A DNA stretch of 36,590 nt from a virus: the IMG/VR virus record IMGVR_UViG_3300046171_000096, positions 1 to 36,590 of that record; one strand, written 5' to 3'. How positions within the stretch are numbered: the stretch's first letter is position 1; each line of letters begins with the position of its first letter. Below are positions 1 to 8,909 of this stretch, in pieces. Both the position numbers and the translations under genes were made by a program. The notes below the pieces were generated by a model. That model saw nothing but the letters and a program-made list of their open reading frames with translations. It did not search any database and was not told the DNA's origin.

Positions 1-549
1 ATCATTTGGATATTGTGTCATGTTTGGTGTTATAACTCCATCTGTTTCTGTATTTCCATAAAGAGTTACTAAAGCTGCTACGTCTGCACAAGCATCAATT
101 TCTGTCTCACGAGTATTACAAGCTGTTCTTATTCCGTCACGATATGTTGTTATAGCTGTTGGTATTGCTGTGCCTTTTTCTGCTTTTCTTGTTACTAACC
201 AATCGTAACGTGCAAGTCTTGATGCTGCTTCATCTTTTTCAGCATTTTTTAAAACAGTTTTTAATCCATAAGTAATGTGTTGAGACCCATCTGCGTTTTT
301 AACTAATTCGCCAGTATCTCCATTGACTGTATTTTTATCATCTAACTCTTTAGCTGTACCATCTGAAAAATAAAATTTAGCATCATAAACTGTAGGATCT
401 GCAACTTCTACTATTCCAGCAGCAGTTTTTTCATCTGCTGTGCTTAAATTAAGCCAGTTTGCTGGATAGTTTATTGCATCTTCTCCTGTGCCAATAGTAA
501 AAGCCGAGCCTACAGGTATTGGAGTTCCGTCTGATAATTGAAAAGCCAT
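1..549 (-). CDS. Tail-fibre assembly chaperone-like protein, 3' end outside window
   Basis: A minus-strand frame starts with ATG at 547-549 and stays open for 183 codons to the left edge, so the C-terminus is missing. The first ~90 residues are polar (start MAFQLSDGTPIPVGSAFTIG). Residues ~110-170 contain RLARYDWLVTRKAEKGTAIP followed by a YRDGIR stretch. This pattern of a D-W, then R-x-x-E-x-G, then Y-R-x-x-I-R resembles the tail fibre assembly chaperone families encoded next to phage fibre genes. That resemblance is by eye, not by search. It lies 9 bases downstream of the LamG/SPRY fibre gene and is probably co-transcribed with it, which fits a chaperone role. Confidence 0.6.
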   Translation of the reverse strand, partial: MAFQLSDGTPIPVGSAFTIGTGEDAINYPANWLNLSTADEKTAAGIVEVADPTVYDAKFYFSDGTAKELDDKNTVNGDTGELVKNADGSQHITYGLKTVLKNAEKDEAASRLARYDWLVTRKAEKGTAIPTAITTYRDGIRTACNTRETEIDACADVAALVTLYGNTETDGVITPNMTQYPND

Positions 550-558
550 AACTATATA

Positions 559-2943
559 TTACCTTGCCCTTGCATATTTGAAAGCATTTTCAGCAAATGC
601 CATATAAATATAACGACCTGAACCAGCATTAACAATATCATAAGGACTTCTTAATTTAAAACCATTAGCATAGAAATCAATATTTACTTGTGAATCTGTA
701 CTTTGGGCATTGTTTGTGTCAATTCGTAAATAATCATCCACTACGTTAAAAGTAGATAATTTTGAATCATAAATAACCCAATGATTTCCAGAATCACTTC
801 GTTTTACTACTACATAACGAGGTCTAAACCCAGTGAACACGAAAGCACCATCAGAATTACCAGAGCCAGTGTATATGCCAAATTTACTGTAACCCAAAAT
901 ATCTGTAAAAACGTAAGCTATATAAGTTCCAGAGTTTTGATTAACGTCATTATCATTTCCTAAAGTAAATGTTGTACTGCTAGGAGTTGTATTATTCCAC
1001 CATGCTGAGTTTGTATTCTCTGCACCAGATTGTTGCCATTGAATGTATTTTGTGTTTCCTATTTTATGGTGATAAACATTCCAGCCACGATTACCTTGAT
1101 CTCTTCTTTTTACAACAAACATTGTAGGAACTACTCCTAAACCATGCCCAACTGTAGCTCCACTAGATCCATTTCCGGTGTAAGAAACTATAGAAAACCC
1201 TGCCGTTGTTAAGGCTCTTGTTTGACAAGAGATAGAGCCATTATTGTTAGTAACTGTTGAACTGCCTGCGTCCCAACACCAAGCAACCATATGTCCGTTA
1301 CTAGGATTTATCCCGTCATCTCCTCCTGAAGTTCCAATACTAAATCCATTACTATCAAATGAAGATAAACGATTTCCATTAGTATGATCTGAGTCTGTAT
1401 TATCAGCGTGTAAAGTTTGTTGAGCACCTCTAACGATGTCAAATACTTGATGAGATCTGTCTGATCCGCCAGCATATTTTTTTACCCAAACCCAATCAGG
1501 GCTAAATTCTAAACCTGTAATACTTCTATTACTCCCATTACCTGCCCACTCAAGTATATCCATATATTTACTTCCATCTGGTGCTGTGGGTTCTGGTAAA
1601 TTTTGTGAGTTTGGTGCTTTAAAACCTGTTGGCGGTGTATATGTAAAACCTTGCTGTCCAAAATTCCACTCAACTTTACTACTACTAGCTCCTGTAGTTT
1701 GAGCAAAAGTCATTGGAGAGTAATTAGCAACAGTAAAAGAAACTGAACTTCCTTTTGTACTTCCGTTGTTGTAAAGCTGAAATGTGCCATTATCCATATC
1801 AACAGCAAAAGCTAAAATATCCCCATTCTGCATACCACCTAGACTTGTTTGATTATTTGAACCTTCTTTTCTAATTCTTTTATTCAAGCAATCAGCAGCA
1901 ATAGCATAGTCAGATCCACTTCCTAAGTATTCATTGTTATTGTAATTAGTTTCAGCATTTATTATTCCTAGCATTAAATTAGAACCACTATGAGTTATTT
2001 TTGCTTCTACATACCATTTCCCACTTGATAAGCCACAAGTTGCACCGCATTTACCTATTCCACTGCCGGGTCCTTGAACAGATAAATTTCCATTTGTATA
2101 GGTAGGTGAATTACCTCCAGTTCTAATATTAGGACTCATAGTACACCAGTTGTTTGTTGGAGTATCAGTTACCGAATCATTACCAACACCAGAACTGACA
2201 GAGAAACCATTTACAGAAGTAAAATTATTACCATTACCACTAAAGTCAGTACCTAAATTTGAAGTTGATGAATTATTTGAAAAATTAAGATAATATCCTC
2301 TAGTTCCATATGATCCAGAATACTCAATTGGATTATATTGTCCTGTAACTGTATCAGTTTCCGCAAAATCACTTGGTGTTAGTTGCTGTCCATCAATATA
2401 ATTAAACTCTGCCATATAACCATTAAAAAAGGCTTCGTTTCCAGCAGAGTCATGTTGACAACCTATTCTATTTTCATTAGTCGATCCAACAAACATCTCG
2501 GCATTTTGGCCGGGAAAACTACCGCTGACAGTTTGCTGCTCACCATTGATATACATTTTTACTCTGTTTGATGATGAACTTTGTGTAGTATCTACCGCAT
2601 AAATAAAATGATACCAAGCACTAAAATCTCTTAATTCCATACTGCTATCAGTATTTAAACTACATTGTGTACTACCACCAACTCTGCTAAATAATCTTAA
2701 ATATCCAAAATAAAGCTGAAAAATAGTTCTGTTTGAATCATTTGTATAAAAATCCCACCAACTATGCTCACCTCTACTAGCTCTTTTTATCCATACAGAA
2801 ACAGTAAAAGTTCTTCTATTTCCTTCACTACCTCCCTCTCTGTGCATATTTGTACTGTCACTACTATTAAACCTTAAACTTCTTTCTATTTCATAGTCTC
2901 CTGCTGCAGAAGATCCTAGTCTTATTGGATCAAATAAAGGCAT
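559..2943 (-). CDS. Tail fibre/receptor-binding protein with LamG-like and SPRY-like domains
   Basis: This 794-residue virion surface protein has three modules. Residues ~20-225 look like a LamG/concanavalin-type jellyroll, with TFTVSVWIKR early, YINGEQ in the middle and AEFNYIDGQQLTPSDF at the end. Residues ~305-442 resemble a SPRY domain (GKWYVEAKI, then GDILAFAVDMDNGTFQLYNN). Residues ~455-794 form a Trp/Gly-rich region with repeated VVKR motifs (FVVKRRD, VVVKRSD), seen at the end of many marine phage fibres. Both named folds commonly bind glycans or proteins, so a host-recognition role is likely. It starts 4 bases after the stop of the preceding fibre gene, in one minus-strand operon. The modules are assigned by motif recognition only. 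Confidence 0.8.
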   Translation of the reverse strand: MPLFDPIRLGSSAAGDYEIERSLRFNSSDSTNMHREGGSEGNRRTFTVSVWIKRASRGEHSWWDFYTNDSNRTIFQLYFGYLRLFSRVGGSTQCSLNTDSSMELRDFSAWYHFIYAVDTTQSSSSNRVKMYINGEQQTVSGSFPGQNAEMFVGSTNENRIGCQHDSAGNEAFFNGYMAEFNYIDGQQLTPSDFAETDTVTGQYNPIEYSGSYGTRGYYLNFSNNSSTSNLGTDFSGNGNNFTSVNGFSVSSGVGNDSVTDTPTNNWCTMSPNIRTGGNSPTYTNGNLSVQGPGSGIGKCGATCGLSSGKWYVEAKITHSGSNLMLGIINAETNYNNNEYLGSGSDYAIAADCLNKRIRKEGSNNQTSLGGMQNGDILAFAVDMDNGTFQLYNNGSTKGSSVSFTVANYSPMTFAQTTGASSSKVEWNFGQQGFTYTPPTGFKAPNSQNLPEPTAPDGSKYMDILEWAGNGSNRSITGLEFSPDWVWVKKYAGGSDRSHQVFDIVRGAQQTLHADNTDSDHTNGNRLSSFDSNGFSIGTSGGDDGINPSNGHMVAWCWDAGSSTVTNNNGSISCQTRALTTAGFSIVSYTGNGSSGATVGHGLGVVPTMFVVKRRDQGNRGWNVYHHKIGNTKYIQWQQSGAENTNSAWWNNTTPSSTTFTLGNDNDVNQNSGTYIAYVFTDILGYSKFGIYTGSGNSDGAFVFTGFRPRYVVVKRSDSGNHWVIYDSKLSTFNVVDDYLRIDTNNAQSTDSQVNIDFYANGFKLRSPYDIVNAGSGRYIYMAFAENAFKYARAR

Positions 2944-2947
2944 TTTA

Positions 2948-4624
2948 TTAAGATTTCACATCTAAAGAAACGACAGCATGAACATCAGCGTCACCTCTTA
3001 CTATATAATCCAGTCTATCAATAGCATTTGCTGCTGTCGAGAGTGTTGGTGCAGTACCACCAGGGAATCTATAAGCTGAATTATAAGCCAAGGTTCTTGA
3101 ACCAGTACCATCTTGCACAATAAATATAGATCCTGATTGACCTATACAATTAATAGCGTTTGTCTGATCTAAAGTTCTGTTACCACCTAATGTAACTGTA
3201 TGAATTACACCCGAAGCATAATCGACTGTAATGGTAGATCCATCTGAGAGTGTATTAATATCAGCTTTACACCTAGCATTGTTACCTAAGACAATACCAG
3301 CTGAAAAGGTTACTATTCCACTAGCACTGTCGTTTGCATCTGATCTTAAGAATTGACTTGAATCAATGCTATCTAAGGTTGCTGCGTTTCCTCCATCAGC
3401 AGAGGTTATATAACCAGCTCCATTAGTTATCGCATTATTATTAAGAGATATATTTGCTGTTCCATTAAATGAAACACCAGCTATGGTTCTAGCATTTGCT
3501 AACTGTGTGGCAGTAGCAGCATTACCAGAACAAGAACTTGATGATCCACTTACATTTCCCGTTACATTACCTGTTACTTGTCCAACAAAAGTTGTTGCAG
3601 ATAAAGACCCATTAGATGAATTAAATACTAAATTAGATCCTGTTTTAGGAGCTAGGTTACCTGATGCAGCTGTTGCAAATACAGGGAAACACTCAGTATC
3701 ACTTGATTCATCACCAACTGTTATGGTTGTTGCTATCGCTGCTGTTCCAGAAGTATTCTGGTTTCCACTGGTATTAACACCTGGAAGATTTATGTTAGCT
3801 GATCCATCAAAACTGACACCACCAATATTTCTTGCAGTTGTTAATGTCGCAGCAGATCCAGTTGTGTTCTGATTAAGAGTTGCTACTCTTGCAGCTGCTA
3901 CAGTTCCTGAAGATATATTTGATCCATTTAAAGTAGTTAAAGATGCTCCTGATCCACTGAATGTTGTGGCTGTGAGTAATCCAGATGAAGAATTAAATGT
4001 TAGATTAGATCCACTTTTAGGACCTAAATCACCTGTTGCTGCTGTAGCAAACAGAGGAAAACAAGTAGTATCAGAAGACTCATCAGCTACTGTAATTGAT
4101 GCAGCTGTTGTACCTGTTGGATTTGCAAATGATAATACTCCAGCACCATCTGTAACAAGAGATTGTCCTGAACTACCCTGAGCTGTTGGGAAGGTAGCAA
4201 CTTTAGTTCCATTAGAACTAACAGAAACTAATCCATTACCACTTCTGAAGATTCCTGTATCGGTGTCTGTAGTAAATGTGATGGAAGGAACTGCAGTTGA
4301 TCCATCTGGAAATGTTCCACCAGCATTAACATAATCTGCACCTGCAAAGATCACACCAAAGAATGCATGTCCATTTGTAGGAGCAGAACTGAATACTATA
4401 TTCGTTCCAGATAAACTGAATCCAGCAGAGCCTGAAGGATCAGGTTCCTGAATAACACCATTTACAGATATTAATAATTGTTGTTCAAACTTCGGAAAAG
4501 GAACAGGTGCTGACCCTCCGACTTGCAAAGCAAACGAAGTAGCACTACCATTGAAACCACTAGATATATCATCTATGATCTTGTAATCTTCGTTAGCTCT
4601 TATGTCATTTCCAATATATGGCAT
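2948..4624 (-). CDS. Tail fibre protein, repeat-rich
   Basis: A 558-residue protein dominated by Ser/Thr/Gly/Ala/Asn, typical of beta-helical phage fibres. The N-terminus MPYIGNDIRANEDYKIIDD resembles the virion-attachment end of many cyanophage fibres. A long motif occurs twice: SSDTTCFPLFATAATGDLGP near residue 185 and SSDTECFPVFATAASGNLAP near residue 305. Each copy is followed by K-S/T-GSNL-x-FNSS. Shorter G-N-V-T-G-N-V and ATQLANAR/TTARNIGGVSF elements are the usual fibre shaft repeats. The C-terminal ~100 residues (GGNRTLDQTNAINCIGQSG onward) are non-repetitive and may form the trimeric tip. Function is inferred from composition and neighbours. Confidence 0.75.
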   Translation of the reverse strand: MPYIGNDIRANEDYKIIDDISSGFNGSATSFALQVGGSAPVPFPKFEQQLLISVNGVIQEPDPSGSAGFSLSGTNIVFSSAPTNGHAFFGVIFAGADYVNAGGTFPDGSTAVPSITFTTDTDTGIFRSGNGLVSVSSNGTKVATFPTAQGSSGQSLVTDGAGVLSFANPTGTTAASITVADESSDTTCFPLFATAATGDLGPKSGSNLTFNSSSGLLTATTFSGSGASLTTLNGSNISSGTVAAARVATLNQNTTGSAATLTTARNIGGVSFDGSANINLPGVNTSGNQNTSGTAAIATTITVGDESSDTECFPVFATAASGNLAPKTGSNLVFNSSNGSLSATTFVGQVTGNVTGNVSGSSSSCSGNAATATQLANARTIAGVSFNGTANISLNNNAITNGAGYITSADGGNAATLDSIDSSQFLRSDANDSASGIVTFSAGIVLGNNARCKADINTLSDGSTITVDYASGVIHTVTLGGNRTLDQTNAINCIGQSGSIFIVQDGTGSRTLAYNSAYRFPGGTAPTLSTAANAIDRLDYIVRGDADVHAVVSLDVKS

Positions 4625-4687
4625 AGATAATCAACTACGATATTCTTTTTTCTCTCCCTATTTTAAGGTCAGTAATCTTTGGAATTA

Positions 4688-5011
4688 CTAAGTATTAGGT
4701 CCAGCAGTGGATGGTTGTGTCGGCCAAACAACATCATCAGAAGTTTTATCTTTATAAGTTTGAGGAAGATCTCTAAGTATTTGTCTGTACGCAGACCATT
4801 GAGCTTGATCTACAGTTGAATCTGAAGTAGTAGTCCAGTCAGTAGATTTTAATAAATAATCTCTTTTCTTTCTAACATTCTCCCAACTATCATCTTCTAA
4901 TTCCAATACTTTATATTCATTTATTCTTTCATCTAAAGAAGCAACTTCAGCTTTAAGAGTTTCAAACTTAGTAAGTAAGTTAGAAAGATCACTATTCTGT
5001 GTTAAAGCCAT
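4688..5011 (-). CDS. Tail assembly chaperone-like protein
   Basis: A 107-residue soluble protein. Residues ~12-50 are charged and helical, probably a coiled coil. The rest carries RKKRDYLLKSTDWT, then AYRQILRDLPQTY and a Pro/Trp end (VVWPTQPS). The R-x-x-R-D-x-L-L-x-x-T-D-W ... Y-R-x-x-L-R-D-L-P signature is that of the phage tail assembly chaperone family (the kind grouped as PF16778), recognised by eye. It sits between two fibre genes, 1 base from the stop of the gene before it. The expected role is helping fibre trimers fold. The partial gene at the left edge has a weaker version of the same signature. Confidence 0.7.
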   Translation of the reverse strand: MALTQNSDLSNLLTKFETLKAEVASLDERINEYKVLELEDDSWENVRKKRDYLLKSTDWTTTSDSTVDQAQWSAYRQILRDLPQTYKDKTSDDVVWPTQPSTAGPNT

Positions 5012-5012
5012 A

Positions 5013-5354
5013 TTACGTCTGTTCTAAATAACTTACTGCAGCATCCAGGGCAGTGGCCGTCCCTGCATTTATTCGTAAGACATCACTTGATTCCATAATT
5101 ATTTTTGATCCACTAATTATTTCTAATGATGATCCTGCAGGGACTGGAGCATTCTTAATTAGAAATACATCATCTCCTGTATTAGTAACTAGAAAAACAT
5201 CTACTTGAGCACTTGATGCTGTCTTATTTGAAACTAAGCAACTTAAAAGAACTAAGGTTGCTGAACCTCCAGCAGTAACAACATTAGTGTCAGTGCTGCC
5301 TGTTCCAGAATTACTTACTGAAGATTTAGTATCAATCTTAAAGGTGTTTGCCAT
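5013..5354 (-). CDS. Small virion structural protein, tail-associated
   Basis: A 113-residue, probably all-beta protein without Met/Cys-rich or membrane segments. It has a Ser/Thr/Gly-rich start, a strand pattern around ATLVLLSCLVSNKTASSAQV, a PVPAGSSLEIISGSKIIM turn and an end in DAAVSYLEQT. Cyanophages and other marine phages commonly encode a protein of this size and layout among tail genes (a 'V-S-N' strand, then P-x-P-x-G-x-x-L, then S-Y-L-E). I recognise the general family but know no biochemical role for it. Its stop abuts the next start (1-base gap) and its own ATG abuts the upstream stop, so it belongs to the fibre operon. Confidence 0.6.
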   Translation of the reverse strand: MANTFKIDTKSSVSNSGTGSTDTNVVTAGGSATLVLLSCLVSNKTASSAQVDVFLVTNTGDDVFLIKNAPVPAGSSLEIISGSKIIMESSDVLRINAGTATALDAAVSYLEQT

Positions 5355-5762
5355 TTATCCTAAAGCTAATATGAGAGCGAGTTGGTTTGAACTATCCAAG
5401 TTTCCAGTGACAGTTAAGTTTCCTGTAACCGTAAGGTTTCCACTGGGAATTGATACGTTACCGTTTGAATCTATTGTAAGCCTTGCAAATCCACCAGTTA
5501 CTAGTTGTATCTGATCTGGTCCAGTACTCATTATTCCTGTATCTATATCTCCTACAAATTTAAGAGCACAGCTAGACAAACTTCCTAGAGATAAACTACT
5601 ATTACTTCCATCTTCTTTTAATAAAGGAAAACCACCTGCTGTAGTTGCATCATGAACACAGAGAATTTTTTTCTCAGTATCTACAGTTACTTCACCAACT
5701 GCTCCTGTAAAGCCAGAGTGCTGACCTGTTGTTCCTCTTCTAAATTGTACTTGAGTTGCCAT
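5355..5762 (-). CDS. Short tail fibre protein with Mtd-like N-terminal domain
   Basis: 135 residues. The N-terminus VQFRRGTTGQHSGFTGAVGE, followed by VTVDTEKKILCVHDATTAGG, matches the pattern 'R-R-G-T ... F-x-G-A-x-G-E-x-x-V-D-x-x-K ... V-H-D-x-x-x-x-G-G'. This attachment domain is found at the start of many phage fibres, including major tropism determinants. A middle section (FVGDIDTGIMSTGPDQIQLV) resembles the 'DTGI' element in the 558-residue fibre gene (DTDTGIFRSGNG), and the end has a TVTGNLTVTGNL repeat. The C-terminus ALILALG is similar to the AIAVALG end of the neighbouring 683-residue fibre. It ends exactly at the next gene's start. Confidence 0.65.
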   Translation of the reverse strand: MATQVQFRRGTTGQHSGFTGAVGEVTVDTEKKILCVHDATTAGGFPLLKEDGSNSSLSLGSLSSCALKFVGDIDTGIMSTGPDQIQLVTGGFARLTIDSNGNVSIPSGNLTVTGNLTVTGNLDSSNQLALILALG

Positions 5763-5766
5763 AATA

Positions 5767-7818
5767 CTATCCTAAAGCCACTGCTATTGCGGTAGCAAAA
5801 CTTTCTGTTGCAAATGCAGTTGGCATATTAATTGTGACCTTGTTGCCTGTTGCAGCAGTGGTGATATTTGTACCACCTTCAATATTTAAAGCTTCTGAAT
5901 CTAAATCAATTGCAATTGATCCTGAATCACCTGTAACATCTAAATCTTCAGCAGTAATCTGGGCATCTACATAAGCTTTAATACTTTGCTGAGATGCGAC
6001 TTTTGTTGCTGAGTTACTAGCAAAATTGTCTTCATCTAAGAAAGCAGTACCACTTAATCCTGTATCTAAAACTGGACTGGTCAGTGTCTTATTAGTTAAA
6101 GTCTGTGATCCAGTAAGAGTTGTGACTGTTGAATCAATAGCTATATCATTAGCATTTGCAGTTATACCTGTTCCCCCTATCACATTTAGAGTTACATCTC
6201 CAGAGGCTCCTCCTCCTGTCAGACCAGTTCCTGCTGTGACCTCAGTTATATCTCCAACGGGAACAGTAGCTATCTGAGTAGCTACATAAGCTTTGATTGA
6301 TTGCTGTGATGCAACCTTAGTAGCAGAGTCACTACTGAAATTATCTTCATCTAAAAATGCATCTCCAGATAAACTTCCAGTTAAAGCAGGACTAGTTAAA
6401 GATTTGTTAGTTAAAGTCTGTGACCCTGTAAGAGTTGTAACTGTTGAATCTATTGCAAAGGTAGCTGTAGTACCTGTTCCACTTGAATCAATTCCAGTTC
6501 CACCAGCAAGTATTAAAGCTTCTGAGTTTAAATCAACATCAAAGTTACCTGAGTCTGTCTGTACATCTAAATCTTCAGCACTGATCTGAGAATTTACATA
6601 AGCCTGAGTTGCAATTGTTCCACTTGCATCTGGGGCAGTTAATGTTCTTGTAGTGGCATTAGATATTCCTGAGCACTCAAAAGCTAATTGTTTTGTATTA
6701 TCTGAATTGTCTCTAATTCTGAAACCGTTGTCATTGGTTACAACAGCACTAGAAGTTACTGAACTTAAGCCAGCAAGTGTCGTGCTACTATTACCCAGGG
6801 CAATAGCAGTGCTACCAACAGTAACAGAACTGTTTGCAAGCTGGGAGTTAGGGATAGCATTAGTTGAAAATTCTCCTGTACCTGAATTGTAAGTTAACCC
6901 TGATCCGGAAGCAATGCTAAGTGAGCTTAATAATGCAACCGTTCCTGTTGCATTTGGTAAAGTTATAGTCTTATCTGATCCAGATGCATCGGCTGCTGTA
7001 AGTATTATCTCATTGGCATCTGCTGTAGAACCTTCAAATGTAATATTTCCACTCGCAAGTGTTATGGAATTAGCACCATCGACTGTACCAGAAACTAATG
7101 TAGTAGAAGCTAGGGATGTAAGTCCTGCGAAAGTTCCTTGAGTAGCTCCTAAAGAAACACTTGTACTTCCAATTGTTACAGCTGAGTTAGCTAGATTACT
7201 GTTAGCAATTGAAGATGCAGTTGATAATATAGTTCCTGTTTCATTTGGTAATGTAAGAGTCTTATCTGATCCTGTAGCATTTGCAGCTGTCAGTATAGTT
7301 TCATTACCATCAGCACTTGATCCTTCAAAAGTAATATTTCCACTCGCTATCGCTATTGAGTTTGCTGCATCAGCAACTCCAGATATTAATGTAGTAGATG
7401 CTAAAGAAGTTAATCCAGCAACAGTTGAAGCTGTAGCTCCAAGTGCAACTGCAGTACTTCCAATAGTTATATCATCATTTGCTAATTGAGAATTAGGTAT
7501 TGCACTGGTTCCAAACTCTCCTGTACCAGAGTTATAAGTTAATCCATTTCCAGAAGCTACACTTAATGTTCCTCTTACATCTGAGTTAGATGTACCTACA
7601 TAAGTTATTACTCCAGTTGAATTATTATATGCAAGACTACCAAATCCTCCGGAATCAGTTACTGAGACAGCTGCTCTTGATCTTGCATCTGTATAATATA
7701 AATTTGTATTCTCTCCAAGGTCGGCTGTAGTATTACCAGCGAAGTCTAATTTATCTGTAGGAGTATTAACCTCTTGAAATAAACCACTTACCAGCGTAAT
7801 AGCCTTACGTGTTGCCAT
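5767..7818 (-). CDS. Long tail fibre protein built of internal repeats
   Basis: 683 residues, almost free of Cys and Trp, rich in Ser/Thr/Ala/Gly/Asn. The N-terminal part has the common marine-phage fibre element LGENTNLYYTDARSRAAVSV (residues ~34-53). Two ~91-residue repeats (about 110-200 and 208-298) share a VAGLTSLAST / FAGLTSLAST element and GNITFEGS; a third degenerate copy spans ~326-410. Two ~56-residue repeats (about 457-512 and 561-616) share STVTTLTGSQTLTNK and ATKVASQQSIKAYV. This is the architecture of an extended beta-rich shaft. No enzymatic domain is visible. It is preceded by a 73-base gap and heads the run of fibre genes on its left. Confidence 0.75.
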   Translation of the reverse strand: MATRKAITLVSGLFQEVNTPTDKLDFAGNTTADLGENTNLYYTDARSRAAVSVTDSGGFGSLAYNNSTGVITYVGTSNSDVRGTLSVASGNGLTYNSGTGEFGTSAIPNSQLANDDITIGSTAVALGATASTVAGLTSLASTTLISGVADAANSIAIASGNITFEGSSADGNETILTAANATGSDKTLTLPNETGTILSTASSIANSNLANSAVTIGSTSVSLGATQGTFAGLTSLASTTLVSGTVDGANSITLASGNITFEGSTADANEIILTAADASGSDKTITLPNATGTVALLSSLSIASGSGLTYNSGTGEFSTNAIPNSQLANSSVTVGSTAIALGNSSTTLAGLSSVTSSAVVTNDNGFRIRDNSDNTKQLAFECSGISNATTRTLTAPDASGTIATQAYVNSQISAEDLDVQTDSGNFDVDLNSEALILAGGTGIDSSGTGTTATFAIDSTVTTLTGSQTLTNKSLTSPALTGSLSGDAFLDEDNFSSDSATKVASQQSIKAYVATQIATVPVGDITEVTAGTGLTGGGASGDVTLNVIGGTGITANANDIAIDSTVTTLTGSQTLTNKTLTSPVLDTGLSGTAFLDEDNFASNSATKVASQQSIKAYVDAQITAEDLDVTGDSGSIAIDLDSEALNIEGGTNITTAATGNKVTINMPTAFATESFATAIAVALG
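5971..6450 (-). repeat. Two ~168-bp coding repeats in the long fibre gene
   Basis: Copies at 6283-6450 and 5971-6138 encode residues ~457-512 and ~561-616. They share IDSTVTTLTGSQTLTNK, FLDEDNF and KVASQQSIKAYV. A non-repeated 48-residue insert separates them. Confidence 0.7.
6925..7491 (-). repeat. Two tandem ~273-bp coding repeats in the long fibre gene
   Basis: Copy 1 (7219-7491) and copy 2 (6925-7197) encode residues ~110-200 and 208-298 of the 683-residue fibre. Both contain NITFEGS, an ILTAA-A/D-A-x-GSDKT element and a LPN-x-TGT end. They are diverged at DNA level, so the repeat is old and not an assembly artefact. Confidence 0.7.
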
Positions 7819-7891
7819 CTTTTAATTACTACTTTTAGTTTCTTATGTAATAAAAAACTTTTACTATCCTTCTATTTTATCTTTAACAATT

Positions 7892-8359
7892 TTAGCGAAG
7901 CTGAATAGGACGCTTTATTTTTAGAACTATTTGATTACTTGTGCCTGCTTCTCCCACCAAAGTTAGATATTGCCCAGCAGATGAAGGAGGTGTTTTAGTA
8001 AGACCACCTGCTGATGATGCAGATAAAAAGTACATATCACCTGGATCTAATGATGTCGATACAGCAACTTGTCCAGTTACTATTACACGTACTTCATTCC
8101 CTGCAGTGACTGTAGTTTCTGCAATACCAGCTACTACTGCTTTATCTAAAGTGTCATTAGCAATAGCTTTTCCTACCTGACCATCAGAAGTTCTTGAATA
8201 AAGAGCATCTCCCTGAGTAACATTTTCAAATGCGTTTACTTTATAACCAACTACTTTAAAGACAATTGAACTAGGCATTGTAGCTCTAAGGTCTTCAAGA
8301 ACACCTGTTAATCCTTCAGTATTACTTGAATATGGTTGTAGATCTTTTACATCAGACAT
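7892..8359 (-). CDS. Small beta-rich virion protein, paralogue of the upstream gene
   Basis: 155 residues. From residue ~38 on it aligns with the upstream 175-residue protein: GDALYSRTSDGQVGKAIAND here against GDALYMRTSDGQVGKASAAD there. The two also share VRVIVTG/VKVIVTG, D/A-G-D-x-x-F-L-S and a final P-x-x-LR. The GDALY ... DGQVGKA ... VIVTG ... FLS pattern recalls small beta-barrel virion proteins such as the DUF2190 type, but this is only a resemblance. Its first base is the last base of the upstream gene's stop codon, so the pair is translationally coupled. The pair arose by tandem duplication. Position between head/connector and fibre genes suggests a tail or decoration component. Confidence 0.6.
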   Translation of the reverse strand: MSDVKDLQPYSSNTEGLTGVLEDLRATMPSSIVFKVVGYKVNAFENVTQGDALYSRTSDGQVGKAIANDTLDKAVVAGIAETTVTAGNEVRVIVTGQVAVSTSLDPGDMYFLSASSAGGLTKTPPSSAGQYLTLVGEAGTSNQIVLKIKRPIQLR

Positions 8360-8886
8360 TATCTTAAGAGCACTGGGGGTTCAATATGAATAGCAAGATC
8401 AGTTGCAGTTGATGCTTCTCCTACACGAGTAATTGCTTTTCCTGCACCTGAAGGAACTGAGGTACTGATAGCTCCTGCAGTAGAGTCTGACAAAAAGAAC
8501 AGATCACCTGCATTTAAAGAACTTAATGTTTTAAGTCCTGTGACTATTACTTTTACAGTGCTATTGGCACTGACAGTTGAATTAGCAAAACCTACAACAG
8601 TAGCATTCTCTATAGTTCCATCAGCTGCACTTGCTTTTCCCACCTGACCATCAGAGGTACGCATATATAAAGCATCACCATCAGTTACATCTTGAAATGC
8701 AGTTGCATTAAAACCTACCTGTAATGGTGCAAAGGTTGGAAAGCCTTCTTTCATATCTATTAATGCATCTACCAATCCACGAAAATTATTCTCATAAGGT
8801 GAACGAGTCATTGTAAAACTATTGGCAGTCAATAGATCTACAAGGATTTTTATTGCACCTTCTATATTTGGTTCTCCTTGTGCCAT
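8359..8886 (-). CDS. Small beta-rich virion protein, first of a duplicated pair
   Basis: 175 residues. The N-terminal ~55 residues (NIEGAIKILVDLLTANSFTM) are helical and have a weaker counterpart in the downstream paralogue. The C-terminal ~115 residues form a predicted beta domain with GDALYMRTSDGQVGK, VKVIVTG, GDLFFLSDSTAG and a terminal PPVLLR. It heads a minus-strand transcription unit: on its other side is a 76-base divergent region with a 9-bp inverted repeat. Unknown function; a virion role is inferred from composition and from neighbours that are all tail genes. Confidence 0.6.
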   Translation of the reverse strand: MAQGEPNIEGAIKILVDLLTANSFTMTRSPYENNFRGLVDALIDMKEGFPTFAPLQVGFNATAFQDVTDGDALYMRTSDGQVGKASAADGTIENATVVGFANSTVSANSTVKVIVTGLKTLSSLNAGDLFFLSDSTAGAISTSVPSGAGKAITRVGEASTATDLAIHIEPPVLLR

Positions 8887-8909
8887 CTAATTAAAGTTTT
8901 ATATAGGAC

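Noticed and set aside
3483-3872. 129-codon plus-strand open frame opposite a tail fibre gene
   Set aside because: It mirrors the repeat-rich fibre frame on the minus strand. Its Pro/Val/Leu-rich product is what antisense Ser/Gly/Thr codons give, and it lacks any ribosome site.
5355-5762. Diversity-generating retroelement suggested by an Mtd-like fibre start
   Set aside because: Only the N-terminal attachment domain is similar. No reverse transcriptase or adenine-biased template repeat is in the window.
6026-7141. Several 75-98 codon plus-strand open frames opposite the long fibre gene
   Set aside because: Antisense shadows of a low-stop-codon repeat region; their sequences copy the repeat pattern of the real gene, and no start signals are present.
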